NCBI GenBank assembly: GCA_001414485.1
Contig: LLEY01000022.1
Location: forward strand, 372,001-436,000
DNA: 64,000 bases
Direction: 5' to 3'
DNA from: Calycina herbarum
Taxonomy: Eukaryota; Ascomycota; Leotiomycetes; Helotiales; Pezizellaceae
Shown here: positions 1 through 11,110 of the stretch, piece by piece
How positions within the stretch are numbered: position 1 is the stretch's first letter
Layout: each line of letters starts with the position of its first letter
The notes under the pieces: generated by a model
Told to the model about the DNA's origin: nothing
Database searches by the model: none
The model's input: only the letters and a program-made list of their open reading frames with translations
Made by a program: the position numbers and the translations under genes

Positions 1-394
1 CGACACAAATAGAAGGATGCGAAAACAAGTTGGTATTATTACAACATAAAAGTCGTAGAGTCGAAAACTTATTGCAGTGAGAATAGGAGAATGGTTCACT
101 CATCCCAGCCAAATAAGTGAACCTGTCGCTCATTTGATATACATATGACCAGACTTAAGGACTTGAGACTATTTGCTGCTGCAATTTGCTGAATGTTTCT
201 ACATCAAAAGCTGATGGCTATTGACTCACGCTGTTCACATCACCTCACAAGAGTCAGATACCTTTCTGAATATAAGTAAAACTATCACGTCTTCAGAACA
301 CTCCTTTTGAGTTTACGTTCAAGGACCAGTAGCCACCTTCGTCTTAGCAGAACAGACACAATGGCTAGCAACGCGTGAAAAGACAACAATGTAG

Positions 395-1145
395 ATGCCA
401 ACAAAAAGAAATAAAGCAGATTTGATACTTGCATTCCTGTTGGATGGCATAAGGAAGATCCCAAAGTGCTTATTTCTGCGAGTGCGTGGCATGACCCAAG
501 GGGAAATCTTAAAGTTAGCTACTGTATACACTTTCCAAGGGACTTGAGTCCGTTGTGGGATGCAGGTCTAAAACTTTTAGCCAGAGGTCACAAGGAGGGC
601 AGAGGAAGTATACAATCAAGCGAGGTGGTTTTGCACACCAAGAATTCTCCAAATTGCAAAGGAGTTGTGAGTAAGCTAGGCGATGTGGATAAGAACCATA
701 TAGTGCTCGGTTTTCTTGCAGAACGGTATCTCTCACGGGTCCAAAACCTAGGAGGTAATCACAACCTCTGGCCACAAAGTAGGTTAACAAGAACTCGCTA
801 ACAATTACAGTTATCCAAGAAGAAAGTCCCGAAGAAGGTAATCTTAATATCTATCCCAAGCCGCATTGAATAATCCAGAGCACACTAATAAGCGAAGCTC
901 CTGGCACGTCAGTGAACATCCGTTACGGAATACGGAACTTAGGCGGTCCTTCCGCCTCCCAGAAGGTCAATGTTTTCTGGAACCAGGAGAATAAGAAAAG
1001 TGAACTCTCCATTTCACTTGCAGTACTTCAAAACCGAATTCAGAGTTTGGAAGTGGAGGTCAAAAGGCAAAGTTGTGTAATCCAAAAACAAGAAGAAACG
1101 AATGACACGCTCAAAAAGAAAATCGCGAGCAGTGGATCTCAATAG
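395..1145 (+). CDS. Probable multi-exon gene of unknown function, coiled-coil C-terminus
   Basis: I do not recognise the family. Support is structural. Two GT-AG introns, 755-810 (GCTAAC branch point, TTACAG acceptor) and 838-912 (CTAATAA branch point, GTCAG acceptor), join three open segments in one consistent phase and end at the stop at 1145. The middle exon is only 27 nt (811-837). The last exon ends in a heptad-like, charged helix with residues such as LQNRIQSLEVEV, which suggests a coiled coil. The 5' part is unsure. The open frame before 754 has no ATG, so an upstream exon is needed. The ATG at 395 (MPTKRNKADLIL) can join through an intron 514-584 or 466-539, both with weak donors. Transcript data could move the start or add exons. 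Confidence 0.42.
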
Positions 1146-1235
1146 AAAGAAACCGGGGGTGGAGGTTTCCATTTTGGGGAATTTGGCGGAATCAACATGC
1201 TGCTTAGTTTGGCAAAGATGTATATGCTCTGTCAA

Positions 1236-1640
1236 ATAGTGGGGTAGTACGGGCCGAATCGGGCCGAATCGGCCGAATCGGGCCGGGCTCGGGATGGCAT
1301 CGGAGTGGCGTTCCGGGGCTGCCCAGAAGCTTAAGCGAGATCTTCTTTCTACTCTGTCTACTACGTAACTTCTTTAATAATAGTCTTAATAGATTAGCTA
1401 TTAATTATATAATTATAAAAAGAGTTTTTTATTATATATAACTACTAATATTACTAATAATAAGCTTTATAAGCCTTATAAAGGCAAATATATAAATATT
1501 ACTAAGACTACTCGACTACTCGAGTAGTCTTAAGTCACTACTCTACTCTACTCATCCGACCCGCTACTTATACTCTACTCTACTACTCAAGAGTACTACT
1601 CGAGTAGTAGTGAGTAGTTGAGTAGTTTGTGTTCACACTG
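1236..1640. repeat. GGGCCGAAT short repeats followed by AT-rich and TACTCGAGTAGT palindromes
   Basis: From about 1250 a 10-bp GGGCCGAATC-type unit repeats three to four times, running into GGGCCGGGCTCGGG. After an AT-rich stretch (1375-1500), several CTACTCGAGTAG-like palindromes and (TACTC)n runs occupy 1500-1625. GC-rich GGCCGGGC subterminal repeats are known from fungal hAT elements, so a decayed non-autonomous element is possible. No clear matching terminal repeat or target duplication was seen. Confidence 0.4.
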
Positions 1641-2960
1641 TTTATTTCTTGACATTGTAATAATCTGGGAAAGTCTTTGATAGCCGACTACACTAAATTG
1701 ACCACAAAAAATAGTCTCCGAACTCTATTTGATTCCCGGCTTGTTATAAAGTTTTCTGAACAATTATATTAAAAAAGCATCTTGTAGAATGTAGATAAGT
1801 ACCCAGTACTGTATATTTAAGCTGAACATAATCTAGTTAACTTAATTTTTCTAGAAATTCTCGAATAATAGAACAAAAACTGACAACTTACCGAAACACT
1901 ACTCTAAAGTAGTAGGGAAATTTGTCAATTCAACAAATAGTGAATAAAGCATACCAGAGCTTGCTTAAAGAGACGCAAAAGAGCCCGATGAGGAAGTGTA
2001 TTTACTGGCTCAGGAGCTTCATACTATCAAATCCAGAGACTACTATGTCAAATGTTACAAGTCTGGCTGCCCAAAACCTTCAAATGTAGCACTCGACCCT
2101 GTTCTGGGTGTCATGTCATCACTGCCTTAGACACAGTGCCAGGATTGATGCGCGTAGTTAGACTTACTTTTCGAACCAAAGTATGGTGAGAATTATGCCT
2201 GAAGAGAGTAAGAATGTTCGACGGCGGAATCAAAATCGAGAATGACTTTACAAACCTTTGACAATAAATAAATAATGGACAGTGAAGAAACTCTTTAAGC
2301 AGCCACCTAGATTACCTCAAGAAAGGTAGATTGAGGAAATAAACCAAGAAGAAATTCAAATCCGCACACCGAAGTCACATTGAGGGCAGGATTATTTGTT
2401 CTTTCTTGTCTCTCACGTATTATTAGAGTCGCCACATCTCTCTTGTAATATATGGTATGGTTATCCCAACCCTATGTTTGAACGGAAGACTAGTGGAGAT
2501 ATGTGAATCTGTTGTAAAGGTCAAAAGTCAAGAGATGCTCTGGTTAAGAAAGAACAAATTGGAGATACAAAGGAGAATCACTCGATTGGCCCCTCAATAT
2601 TTGAAGGGGGGAAAAAAGCAGAACACAAGACACTGTAGCAAACGAAAGCAGCGCGAATTCGGGTTGGTGGCCTTTTTGTACTTTATTAAAAGCATCTCAT
2701 GTCCGGGTATATCCCTCAAATATAGGCTCCACCCCAGCCGGGTATCTTTGTCGCTACAGCCCCAAGGGACGGATATATATTAATCTCAGCCCCAAGGCGG
2801 ATCCAGGCCCCTCCTCCCCAACGTCGCGGCTCGTATAAGTTGTATTTCAGGTCCGTACGGAGTACAACAATACAAGGCATCTGGGCCGTCCGAATACCAT
2901 AGTAGCCTCTTCCCCCTGGCGCGGGCCGTAGTTCAAAATCCTCATTTCGATAAAAGCCTC
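1641..2960. other. Gene-free stretch
   Basis: AT-rich intergenic DNA with no open frame that looks coding. A TCCGTACGGAGTAC palindrome lies at 2852-2865. Nothing else was recognised. Confidence 0.5.
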
Positions 2961-3768
2961 TCAAACAACCTTCTCGAAAGTCTTCTGGATGGGTTTCGCG
3001 GCCTATTCACAAATTAGTATTCAACATATCCCTACCCACCAGGATAAGGAATAAACCTACATCAATAAACTTCTCTAGGTCCTTATCCAAATTTGCCAAA
3101 TCATCCTTCCTCTTCTTATTGTCCGCGATAAGGCCCTGCTTCTTCTTCAACAAGCCTTGTCTCTGTTCCTCCAAGGCCATCCGTATAGCATGTTCATGAT
3201 CAATCCTCGCAATCGTCAACGCAACTTCATCAGCCTCACTATGTTCCGGGTGCTCGGCGAGGAATTCTTCGACGGAGATGAGAGGTAATTGTAGGTATTT
3301 GTGACTAGCAAGAGAGTTAGTAAAATTTCCGCGTTATAAACAGTTCATATGGGAAGAGACATACTCATAAGATTCGCAAGCAGAAATTTCCCCTTGAAGA
3401 TATCGCTGTTCATAATACAAGTTCTGAAGCTGGAGATGTAATCGATCAACCTCTTGTCGCGCCTCAGCCGTCAAAGCTTTTGTTTCCCTTGCTCCAACAT
3501 GTGCATCTCGATGCGAGCCTCTTAATTGTGCCAAGTATGCCAGTAATATCTTTTGTTGTTTGGAGATCTGGAGTTGGATTTCTCGCGTTGGGTCGGTGGT
3601 GGAGGAATGGCTGGAGGAGAGGTCGAGGAGGGCAATGGCTTGTTCGCGCGCCTGTTTTGAGGTTTCTAATGCCATCTTCAGGGAAGGGTCTGTAACGATC
3701 GTTTCGACGGTCATTTTGTCTAGCGGTAGGTTTGCGATTATGGTGTTGAGAGGAGTTGTTTTTGACAT
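2961..3768 (-). CDS. THOC5: THO complex subunit THOC5-like protein
   Basis: THOC5 (Fms-interacting protein) is a subunit of the THO complex, which couples transcription to mRNA export in the nucleus. Three exons, 3768-3365, 3304-3061 and 3002-2961, give 229 residues. Intron 1 (3305-3364) has a TACTAAC branch point and TAG end. Intron 2 (3003-3060) has a GTAGGT donor. The family signature is clear: LQLQNLYYEQRYLQGEI, then KYLQLPLISVEEFL across the first intron, then a coiled coil. The last exon adds only 13 residues and a TGA. It is shorter than animal THOC5 (near 680 residues) and keeps just the N-terminal coiled-coil part, as expected for fungal versions. It is divergent with the ADE8-type gene at 3949, so a shared promoter is likely. 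Confidence 0.85.
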
Positions 3769-3948
3769 CGGAAGGCTCCCCCGAGGATCTTCCTGCTAGC
3801 GCGCATGGTTAATGCATGGATGACACGGACCAGCGCGGGGAAACTATTTTATTTTGGACTCAACTTCCAAACCCCCACCAACACCATCTACTGGTACTCT
3901 ACAATTCAGCATTCACACCGACACCTCCCAAAACCCTCCCTGCTCACC

Positions 3949-4687
3949 ATGGCCAAAGACCCGCCAACCACCAAGGCAACAGTCCTGATCTCGGGTGAAG
4001 GATCCAACCTCCAAGCCCTCATTGATGCGACTGGAAACTTGATGCCATACCTCAAGATTGTCCGAGTTATCAGCAACAAGTTGAAAGCCAATGGACTCAA
4101 TCGCGCAGAGGCGGCCTCGATCCCAACCACCTATCACAATCTCGTATCAAAAGAAAGGTACTACAAGAAAGGAGAGAAGGACGAGAGTGTTAAGCAAGCC
4201 GCTCGGAAGAAATACGACACAGACTTGGCAGAATTGATTTTGAAGGACGAACCGGACATTGTCATCTGTGCTGGTAGGAACCCCCCTCACTTTCTTCTGA
4301 GCATATGCTAAATATTTGACAGGTTGGATGCACATTCTCACCCCCAAATTCCTCGATCCGTTGGAAAAGCGAGAACCCAAAATTCCTGTAATCAATTTAC
4401 ACCCTGCCTTGCCAGGAGCCTACGATGGCGCGGAAGCGATCGAACGAGCTTACAACGATTTCCAGGAGGGCAAGCTGGAAAACGATACTACTGGAATTAT
4501 GATACACTATGTGATCAGCGAGGTGGATCGCGGCGAGCCTATTGTCGTCAGACAGATCAAGTGCAAGCCATTAGAAACATTGGACGACTTGAAGAAAAGG
4601 ATCCATGCGGAAGAGCACCAACTGATTTTGGAGGGATCACAAATGGCAATTCACAATCTCTGGGAGCAAAGGTCTAAAAAGATTTAA
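3949..4687 (+). CDS. ADE8: Phosphoribosylglycinamide formyltransferase (GART)
   Basis: This enzyme transfers a formyl group from 10-formyl-tetrahydrofolate to GAR, the third step of purine synthesis, in the cytosol. Two exons, 3949-4273 and 4323-4687, flank a 49-nt intron and give 229 residues. Family marks are the N-terminal VLISGEGSNLQALID loop, SNK after the next strand, and INLHPALPGAYDGAEAIERA holding the catalytic Asn-His region; Asp follows in ISEVDRGEPIV. It is a monofunctional protein, as in yeast Ade8, rather than the trifunctional animal fusion. An in-frame ATG at 3805 would add 48 residues, but these are unlike the family, so 3949 (CACCATGG context) is preferred. THOC5-like lies 180 bp upstream on the other strand. 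Confidence 0.93.
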
Positions 4688-4815
4688 TTTTGAAATGAAA
4701 AAAAAACCGAAAAGTGGCCTTGGTATGGAAACGATGAACGCCTGCCCGTTTTGATATACATGACTTCGTAATGCTAACATGAGAAAAAAGGTGGTGTTAC
4801 AAACTGGTCTTGCGA

Positions 4816-5871
4816 TTAACGAACTGGTGTCGTGGGCAATGCCTTGTTCTTTGAATCTGCCTTCTTCATCGATGGTTTATCTGCTTTTGTAATTGGAGTT
4901 GGAGTCTTCTCTTTAGACCCATTAGACTCGCCCGCCGTCCTTCTCTGTGAGGTAATCCACGACATAAAAAACTCAACGTCCTTCGCAATCGCTGAAGGTA
5001 CAGCCATATTCTGCATCCACTGAGGAAGAACGCCTTTGGCATTCGATGCTGTCGCCATAATCCACTCAACGTCGGAGTTTGTTGGGAGAACTCGAATACG
5101 TTCGATGCTGGTATATGCTGCAACCACCAAACTCTTATCCTTCGCGAATTCCGAATAGGGCGACTTTTCAAAGTCGTTCAGTGGGATGGAGATAACGAGA
5201 AACTCCCGTGTTCCAACCAATTCGGCCGTAATTTGGATGACAGGGAAAGTTCGGTTCTTGAGGGGTTTAGGATCAATTCGATGCTTCATCTCCTCCACCA
5301 TGACTGTTATATTGTTCCATTTTTCGCCGGAAGCTTCCACTTCTATGCCGCTGGTATCCCACTTCATTGCTTGCCTCGAGGCTATAACTGTTGGCGTGAA
5401 GGCTTTCTCAGATTCCGCATGATTATCTTTGAAGTTGTGTCTGAATTCCTCCCATGCCGCTGTACCATCCTCCGAGACGTTCTGATGCACTGATCTCCTA
5501 CAGCACCAAAACTCATCACACCTATCCGCACTGAATTGGCTCATTCCCTCCACTTGATCCAACTCTTTTCCAGGCACTGTCCATTCGTATAAGTGAACGG
5601 GCGCAGATGACGATGGAAAGGTCCTTGGCGTTCCCTTGACTTTCCATGTTGTCGCACTTCCTGATTTTGGCGCAACACCATCAATGAAACCTATCGATTC
5701 CGAAAGTACCGATTTGACGAAGGATTCGATAGATGGAGCTTGAGCTGACCCTGAACCATCTCTAGAACTTTGCGCCGACGAAGTTGCATTTGGTACACCC
5801 TTTGCGCCCGGTGGCAATTGCTCAATAGAAATCCCCTCAAGTCGAACCCATGGTCCTAGCTTATACGTCAT
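4816..5871 (-). CDS. DUF3074 (START-like) domain protein
   Basis: A single-exon protein of 351 residues. The motif CDEFWCCRRSVHQN with the following WEEF is typical of DUF3074, a fungal START-like, possibly lipid-binding fold of unknown role. The protein opens with LGPWVRL...IEQLP, the usual family N-terminus, which supports the ATG at 5871. The frame is open for 37 codons further upstream but has no other ATG there. The C-terminal 40 residues are Lys, Ser and Thr rich and probably disordered. The function is not known; binding of a hydrophobic ligand is inference from the fold. It is divergent from RIB4, with about 870 bp between the starts. Confidence 0.82.
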   Translation of the reverse strand: MTYKLGPWVRLEGISIEQLPPGAKGVPNATSSAQSSRDGSGSAQAPSIESFVKSVLSESIGFIDGVAPKSGSATTWKVKGTPRTFPSSSAPVHLYEWTVPGKELDQVEGMSQFSADRCDEFWCCRRSVHQNVSEDGTAAWEEFRHNFKDNHAESEKAFTPTVIASRQAMKWDTSGIEVEASGEKWNNITVMVEEMKHRIDPKPLKNRTFPVIQITAELVGTREFLVISIPLNDFEKSPYSEFAKDKSLVVAAYTSIERIRVLPTNSDVEWIMATASNAKGVLPQWMQNMAVPSAIAKDVEFFMSWITSQRRTAGESNGSKEKTPTPITKADKPSMKKADSKNKALPTTPVR

Positions 5872-6742
5872 GCTGAATCGATTGGCAGCTGCCAGTTTCC
5901 TCACTTTGGGGTGTGGATTTTTCGACTTGGGATGCTGCGAAGACGCGCCGAGAGAGACAGTGATGTTATGATTCTGTCGCAAAGAAGAAGGTTGCGCAAA
6001 GTATTAAGGCAATTATGATCTGTGACGGAGTCAAAACATGACGATCCTTGCAAGCTCCCGGTCTTACCTAGCTTGTACTGCTGCCACTCGAGCCCTCACG
6101 TACCATCAGCTTCAGCTCGCAGTCAAGGCAAGTTTGTATCTTTTTTCTGACGGGGATTTACCATCCGATTGTGCAGATATTGAAACGGTTTGCGTGCCTT
6201 GGCAGGCTTGAATCCTTGATTGTTCGGCGAAAGAGAAAACGAGAAAAGGGGCCAAAGCAGGGGAGCTATTTCGGAAAGAAAGGGTTTGACTGGTCTAGCT
6301 AACCAGATGGAGATATGGTGTGAGGGTGAACCTGAGCCAAAACGGCTCGCGCGTCGTTGCAAGTCTCCTCTCAGACTGCATTAGCTTCAAGCTTATTTTG
6401 GCAAGAGGGGGGGGGAGGACAGGATGTGACATATGACAAGCTGTGGGAAATAGCGGCAATGTTGTTGCGGAAAGAGACTCAATTGGTAAAGTTGACCTAC
6501 CTAGATACCAAATAGAACGATCAATTGAATCCAATATCAAGTTCAATTGAGAGAAGAAGGGAAGGAGGAAAGAGGTCGAGGTTGTCAGAAGGGAAGTTCC
6601 CAAGGCACGGACCGACAGCGAACTTGACAACCGATCGACCGACAGACGGGTACTTGAGGTGTAGCACTCAGCCCGGCGGGGTCGGTATCTTCACATTACA
6701 AACAACACCAAAGAGTCCTACAGAAAACAAATATTTACAAAA
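5872..6742. promoter_or_regulatory. Divergent intergenic region, DUF3074 / RIB4
   Basis: About 870 bp between two start codons on opposite strands. It holds a short poly-G run near 6410 and no convincing open frame. It presumably carries both promoters and 5' leaders; no specific operator was identified. Confidence 0.5.
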
Positions 6743-7767
6743 ATGGCAGCTATCAAAGGCCCTGGAGAAGCACAGCAGCATGATGGCAGTGAGCTGAGAA
6801 TTGGTATCGTTCATGCTCGTTGGAATACCAGTATGTATTCCCAACCATCCCGCTCTGGCTTCAAGTGAGAGAAGGTATCCTCAAGAAGAGGCATTGTTCC
6901 AATTATCCGCTTGAGATATTGGCGTATATGCCATTTCAAGTCTTCTCTTGCACTACTCCTCCTACCCACACAATTCCTCAGAAATCCAGAAACAGGCTCA
7001 GCACAAGAGAGAACAACTGGCTCACGAATCTACCCCTCCATAGCAATCATCGACCCCCTCCTCGCGGGCACGAAAGCCAAACTCCTCGCTTCAGGTGTCA
7101 AGGAATCAAATATCATCGTCCAATCCGTACCCGGTTCTTGGGAATTACCCATTGCTTGTTCCAAGTAAGATTCTTTTCCCGTCGTACATCTCTACCACAC
7201 CCTTCACAAACTATCTCGACACCAAACCAACCCCACCACGTCACCCCTCCTCTTCACTTTTACATCTCTCTCTCTATCTTCACTTCCTCACCTCTCGCCC
7301 AGACTACCTTCCAATCCCTCCTACCCACCAACACCCCTCTACCTCCCCTAGCTAACATGTCTCTTCTCAGACTCTTCTCCGCCTCCCAAATCCAATCCTC
7401 CCACTCCTCCCCCCTCTCAGCAACCGACCTCCTAGGCTCAACCTCCGCCCTAGACCTCACCTCACCCCCAGCAGAAACCAAAGCCACAGCCCCCTTCGAC
7501 GCCATAATCGCAATAGGAGTCCTCATAAAAGGCGAAACCATGCATTTCGAATACATAGCCGACAGCGTATCCCAAGGCCTGATGAGAGTCCAACTCGACA
7601 CCGGTTGTCCCCTCATCTTCGGACTCTTGACGGTACTGGATGAGGGTCAGGCAAAGGCGAGAGCGGGGATTACAAGTGGGAGTCATAATCATGGGGAGGA
7701 TTGGGGGTTGGCGGCTGTGGAGTTGGGCGTTAAGAGACGGGAGTGGGCGAGTGGGAAGATGAATTGA
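6743..7767 (+). CDS. RIB4: 6,7-dimethyl-8-ribityllumazine synthase
   Basis: Lumazine synthase condenses 5-amino-6-ribitylaminouracil with dihydroxybutanone phosphate, the penultimate step of riboflavin synthesis. Exons 6743-6830, 7044-7164 and 7371-7767 give 201 residues. Motifs in order: [10 protein letters not shown], the substrate-loop [10 protein letters not shown], then [22 protein letters not shown] with the catalytic His, and a C-terminal [14 protein letters not shown]. Residues about 75-105 form a Ser- and Thr-rich insertion between helix and strand that fungal enzymes often carry. Both introns are over 200 nt, four times the usual length here, and run through pyrimidine-rich DNA. The phases of all three exons fit exactly. 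Confidence 0.93.
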
Positions 7768-8222
7768 GAAATGATTTGGTATGAGGGCCTTTGAGGTGGT
7801 TCTCTACTGTTTTGGGAGAACTTCTCTCTTTTTCTTTATGATTCTCATGTTAGCTATCCTTTCAATGGCGGGAGCTTTTGTGATCAAAACTTTTATGGAG
7901 TGCAAGGGGATTTGCAAGTGTTAGACAAAAAAATCAAAGCTGAAATCAAAGCATAACCGATTTGAAGACCAAGACAAAACTGATTTCTCACTTGAACCAA
8001 AAACCGATTTAACCAGAAAATCACAAAATGTGAATTCTAGGGCTTCCATTATATTACTATACAAGTCATAGCTGTATTGTTTTTCCAAAAAAAAAAAAAA
8101 ACGCTGGAGGCATGATCCAATTCCGATCCAAGTTTCTTAAACGCCAATAATGCCATGCCTATTAAACACATCATCTCTTCTTACTAAAAGTCTAATCCCA
8201 CGTAGGTTTGCTTGTCAATTCA
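7768..8222. other. Convergent 3' region between RIB4 and the next gene
   Basis: This 455-bp stretch separates two gene ends that face each other. It has AT-rich DNA and a 14-nt A run near 8088. Both transcripts probably end here; no sequence-specific terminator can be named. Confidence 0.45.
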
Positions 8223-11110
8223 TCATGGTGTATAACCTAACATTTCCTTCAAGCCATTAGCGTCTTTCTTGCTTCGCCATTTCGACTTCTTTTCTTTCTT
8301 CTTTTTCGCCATTTCTTCCCATCCCTCTTCTTCGTCTTCCTCGTCAAGGTGGGACTTCTGGACAGTTTTGATTGTGGTCCTGTTCTCCCATCCTCCCCCA
8401 AGAGCACCAGACATGGTCGAGGTCCTTGATTTGTTGTCTGCCCCTGGCATTTGCGAAACTGGTCGATATCTCCCAGGCAACCCAACATTGCTTCGTTCTG
8501 AAGGCGCTATCGAAGGTGTGTACCCTTGACCTTGAGCATGAACTGATGGAGCGTACATCGAGTTGTGTTGTTGTTGCATCCATGGAGCTGCGTTTACATC
8601 CATCATCGTCATTGCTCTTTGGTGCTGTTGAGAACTTCCAGGGCGCATCGCGGGACTGCTGGGTCGAGGTACAGATAATGATTGTTGCGACATGTGTCCA
8701 TTCATTGGAGGCAGCTGCGGAGCCCCTTGCCCTGGCTGTTGTTGTTGCCCTCCAGCAGTCATCATCTGCATAAACTGCATTTGCATCTGCATGAACTGTG
8801 TCATTTGTTGGGACATTTGAATTTGAGCCTGGTCTCCTGGAGTCATCATTGGCATCTGCATTCCTGGTGGCATTTGCATTCCTGGTGGCATCTGCATTCC
8901 GGGAGGCATCATCATGCCCGGTGGCATCATACCTGGAGGCATACCATTTGCCATGCTGCCAGGTCCAGCTGCCATTCCCATGAAGCCTCCAGGTGGTACG
9001 GCAGGGTAGTCTCCTTGGGGATTTGGGCTACCTCTTCTGAGTGCTCGGGATCTTTCTTCAGATGCAATTACGCCAACCAATCCTCCAGGTGGTGGCATAC
9101 CTCTAGCAGGACTAGCAGCTCCCCCGTGAATAGATTGGGCGCCGCCATTGAAAGAAAGTGATTCTCGTGGTGCGTGGTTTACAATACCGGCTCCAAAGTA
9201 AGGGTCCTCTGGCAAGTTTCGCGCAAAAACGGGGAGTCTTGGATCAACGACTCCGCCAGCGGCAGCCTGAGCTGATCCTCGTAAGTTAGGGTTCGATCCC
9301 ACCCGTGGAGGTTTGTTCTTGTTCGGAAATCCATGAGCTTGCAAGATCGCCAATGGGATCTCCTCGTCCTCCTCCTCGCCATCTTCGGGTCTCCCTAAAG
9401 TAGAGGCCAGATCTGGGCTGCTTTGAGTTGCGAAAACACTCGCACGAACAGGAGGAGTTGACGAAGAAGGTCCAGAGCTGGATTCACCTGTAACCTTCAT
9501 CATCTGTTGTCTGTATATTGCCATGTGTGCCTCCTGTTTCCGACGTTGTTTGGCCAGCTGTCGGTTCTTCTCCGTCTCATCTTCATCATCATCGTAATTC
9601 AATTCCTCCTCGTCATCATCCTGATCCGCACTCGAAAGGCCCCCGACACTTTTTAATCTTTCCTGATCTTGTCTGTATCTTTCGAATTGTGCCGGAGTCA
9701 TAACCTTGCTCTGAGGCGGACCGGTGTTGCGAGTAGGGGGTGAGAGTGACTTTTCCGTAAATCGTTGGGCCAGGGAGGCTGACGCGAGGATATGGTTGTC
9801 GAACAACTCTTCATCATCCCTTGGGTCGGCCTTCATGGCTTTGGGTGTTGTCTCGACTGAGCCAGATCGCCAGCTTTGATTGACAGAATCATCAATTTGA
9901 TGAGGAGCTGAAGATGGATTCGTCCAGCTGTCCCTAGCTCGGATGTTATACGCGGGATCGTTCATTCGCCGGCTCGCGTTCACCGACTCTCGCATAAGCC
10001 GTGCATCCTCATCAATAACCTCGCCATATTCAAGAGTCGATTGTCTTTTTGCTGAATATCCACTGTTTCTCCTTAATCCTTCAGTTGGTGCTCCCGACCT
10101 TTGAGGTCGGTTATACGACATCGTGTTGTGTTGTGGGACTGGAGGCGGACTGGCGTTGCCCATTAACCCGTCGTTGGAATGCTGACTGTACGGAGAAGCG
10201 ACAGGTGGGTACACCTCCTTTTGTCTGTCGATATTTAAGTTGGAAGGTGGGTTGTTGAATCGCTCCTAGATTTTATTAGTCCACGATCATGAATTTTACG
10301 TGAATGGTACGTACTGGACTTTGGGAGATATTGGCCTCCAGCACTTGACTTCTTCGTCTGCCGAATCCAGAGAACATATCCGAAAAGTCTCCTCCAAGAC
10401 TCAACCCCAAATCCTTCTCCGCAGCGATCTTTGGGGGAGTTGCGGTGCTTGCATAACTGGATGCCGTTACAGCTCGAGCACGGCCAACAGGTTCCTCCTC
10501 CTCAATTGTCACGGGGGAACTGGCCTCCTTCGGGGGAGAAGGTGTTGGTGCATTCTTGTGTCGTCCCCAAGACAATGATCGACCCGCATTCTTTAGCGAA
10601 AGTTTCGAAGATGATTTTGGTATAGGTGGTAAAGGTACGTCACCATGGGCTCTGTCGTGGGGGGATCGCCATTCGTCTCGTCCGGATACATCGGTAGATG
10701 AAGGGGCTGTGGATGCTGCGCTGAGTCTGGAAGAATTGTCCGTCGTGGAAGCAGTGTTGGTATTAGAGGCTCCACTACCACTTCAAAAAGTCCGTCAGCA
10801 ATGTTTTAATCAAAAGGCAGATTGGGAGATGGCCACTCTGCAGTCTTCATTCACCCAGGGTAACTCACCGATTCTTGCCCAGATTTTCGAACATGTTGCC
10901 TTCCATGAGATGAGAGGAAGTTTTCGGACGGGCTTGAGGTCCATTCACAGCCTTGCCAAATTTGAGCCCTCCGTCAAACGACTTGCCTCTGGTATTGTCG
11001 GGACGCTCGAAGACCTTGAAAGTCGACTCTGTTGGTGGAGCTTCCGCGGCCTCCTCTACAGGATTGACAGCCGATTTTCGTCTCCCGAATCCTCTGGGAA
11101 ATTTAGGCAT
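8223..11110 (-). CDS. Large disordered low-complexity fungal protein, function unknown
   Basis: Three exons, 11110-10869, about 10780-10315 and 10265-8223, give about 916 residues. Intron 2 (10266-10314) is clean. The acceptor of intron 1 may be at 10781 or 10775; both keep frame and differ by two residues. The protein starts MPKFPRGFGRRKS and is mostly disordered. It has Ser/Pro-rich segments, an acidic block followed by KQRRKQEAHMAIYRQQM that looks helical, a Met-Pro-Gly region with PPGMQM units repeated three times, Gln-rich runs, and a highly charged end (EEDEEEGWEEMAKKKKEKK). I do not recognise an enzyme fold. Such composition is common in fungal scaffold, septal or polarity proteins, but that is only a guess. 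Confidence 0.75.

Noticed and set aside
6820..7767. 315-codon frame read straight through RIB4
   Set aside because: It crosses both RIB4 introns unspliced; only its last part matches lumazine synthase.
8682..9161. His/Trp-rich frame on the plus strand
   Set aside because: It is the antisense shadow of the Met-Pro-Gly repeats of the real minus-strand gene.
9280..9305. B-box-like GGGTTCGATCCC
   Set aside because: It lies inside a coding exon and lacks the other parts of a tRNA.
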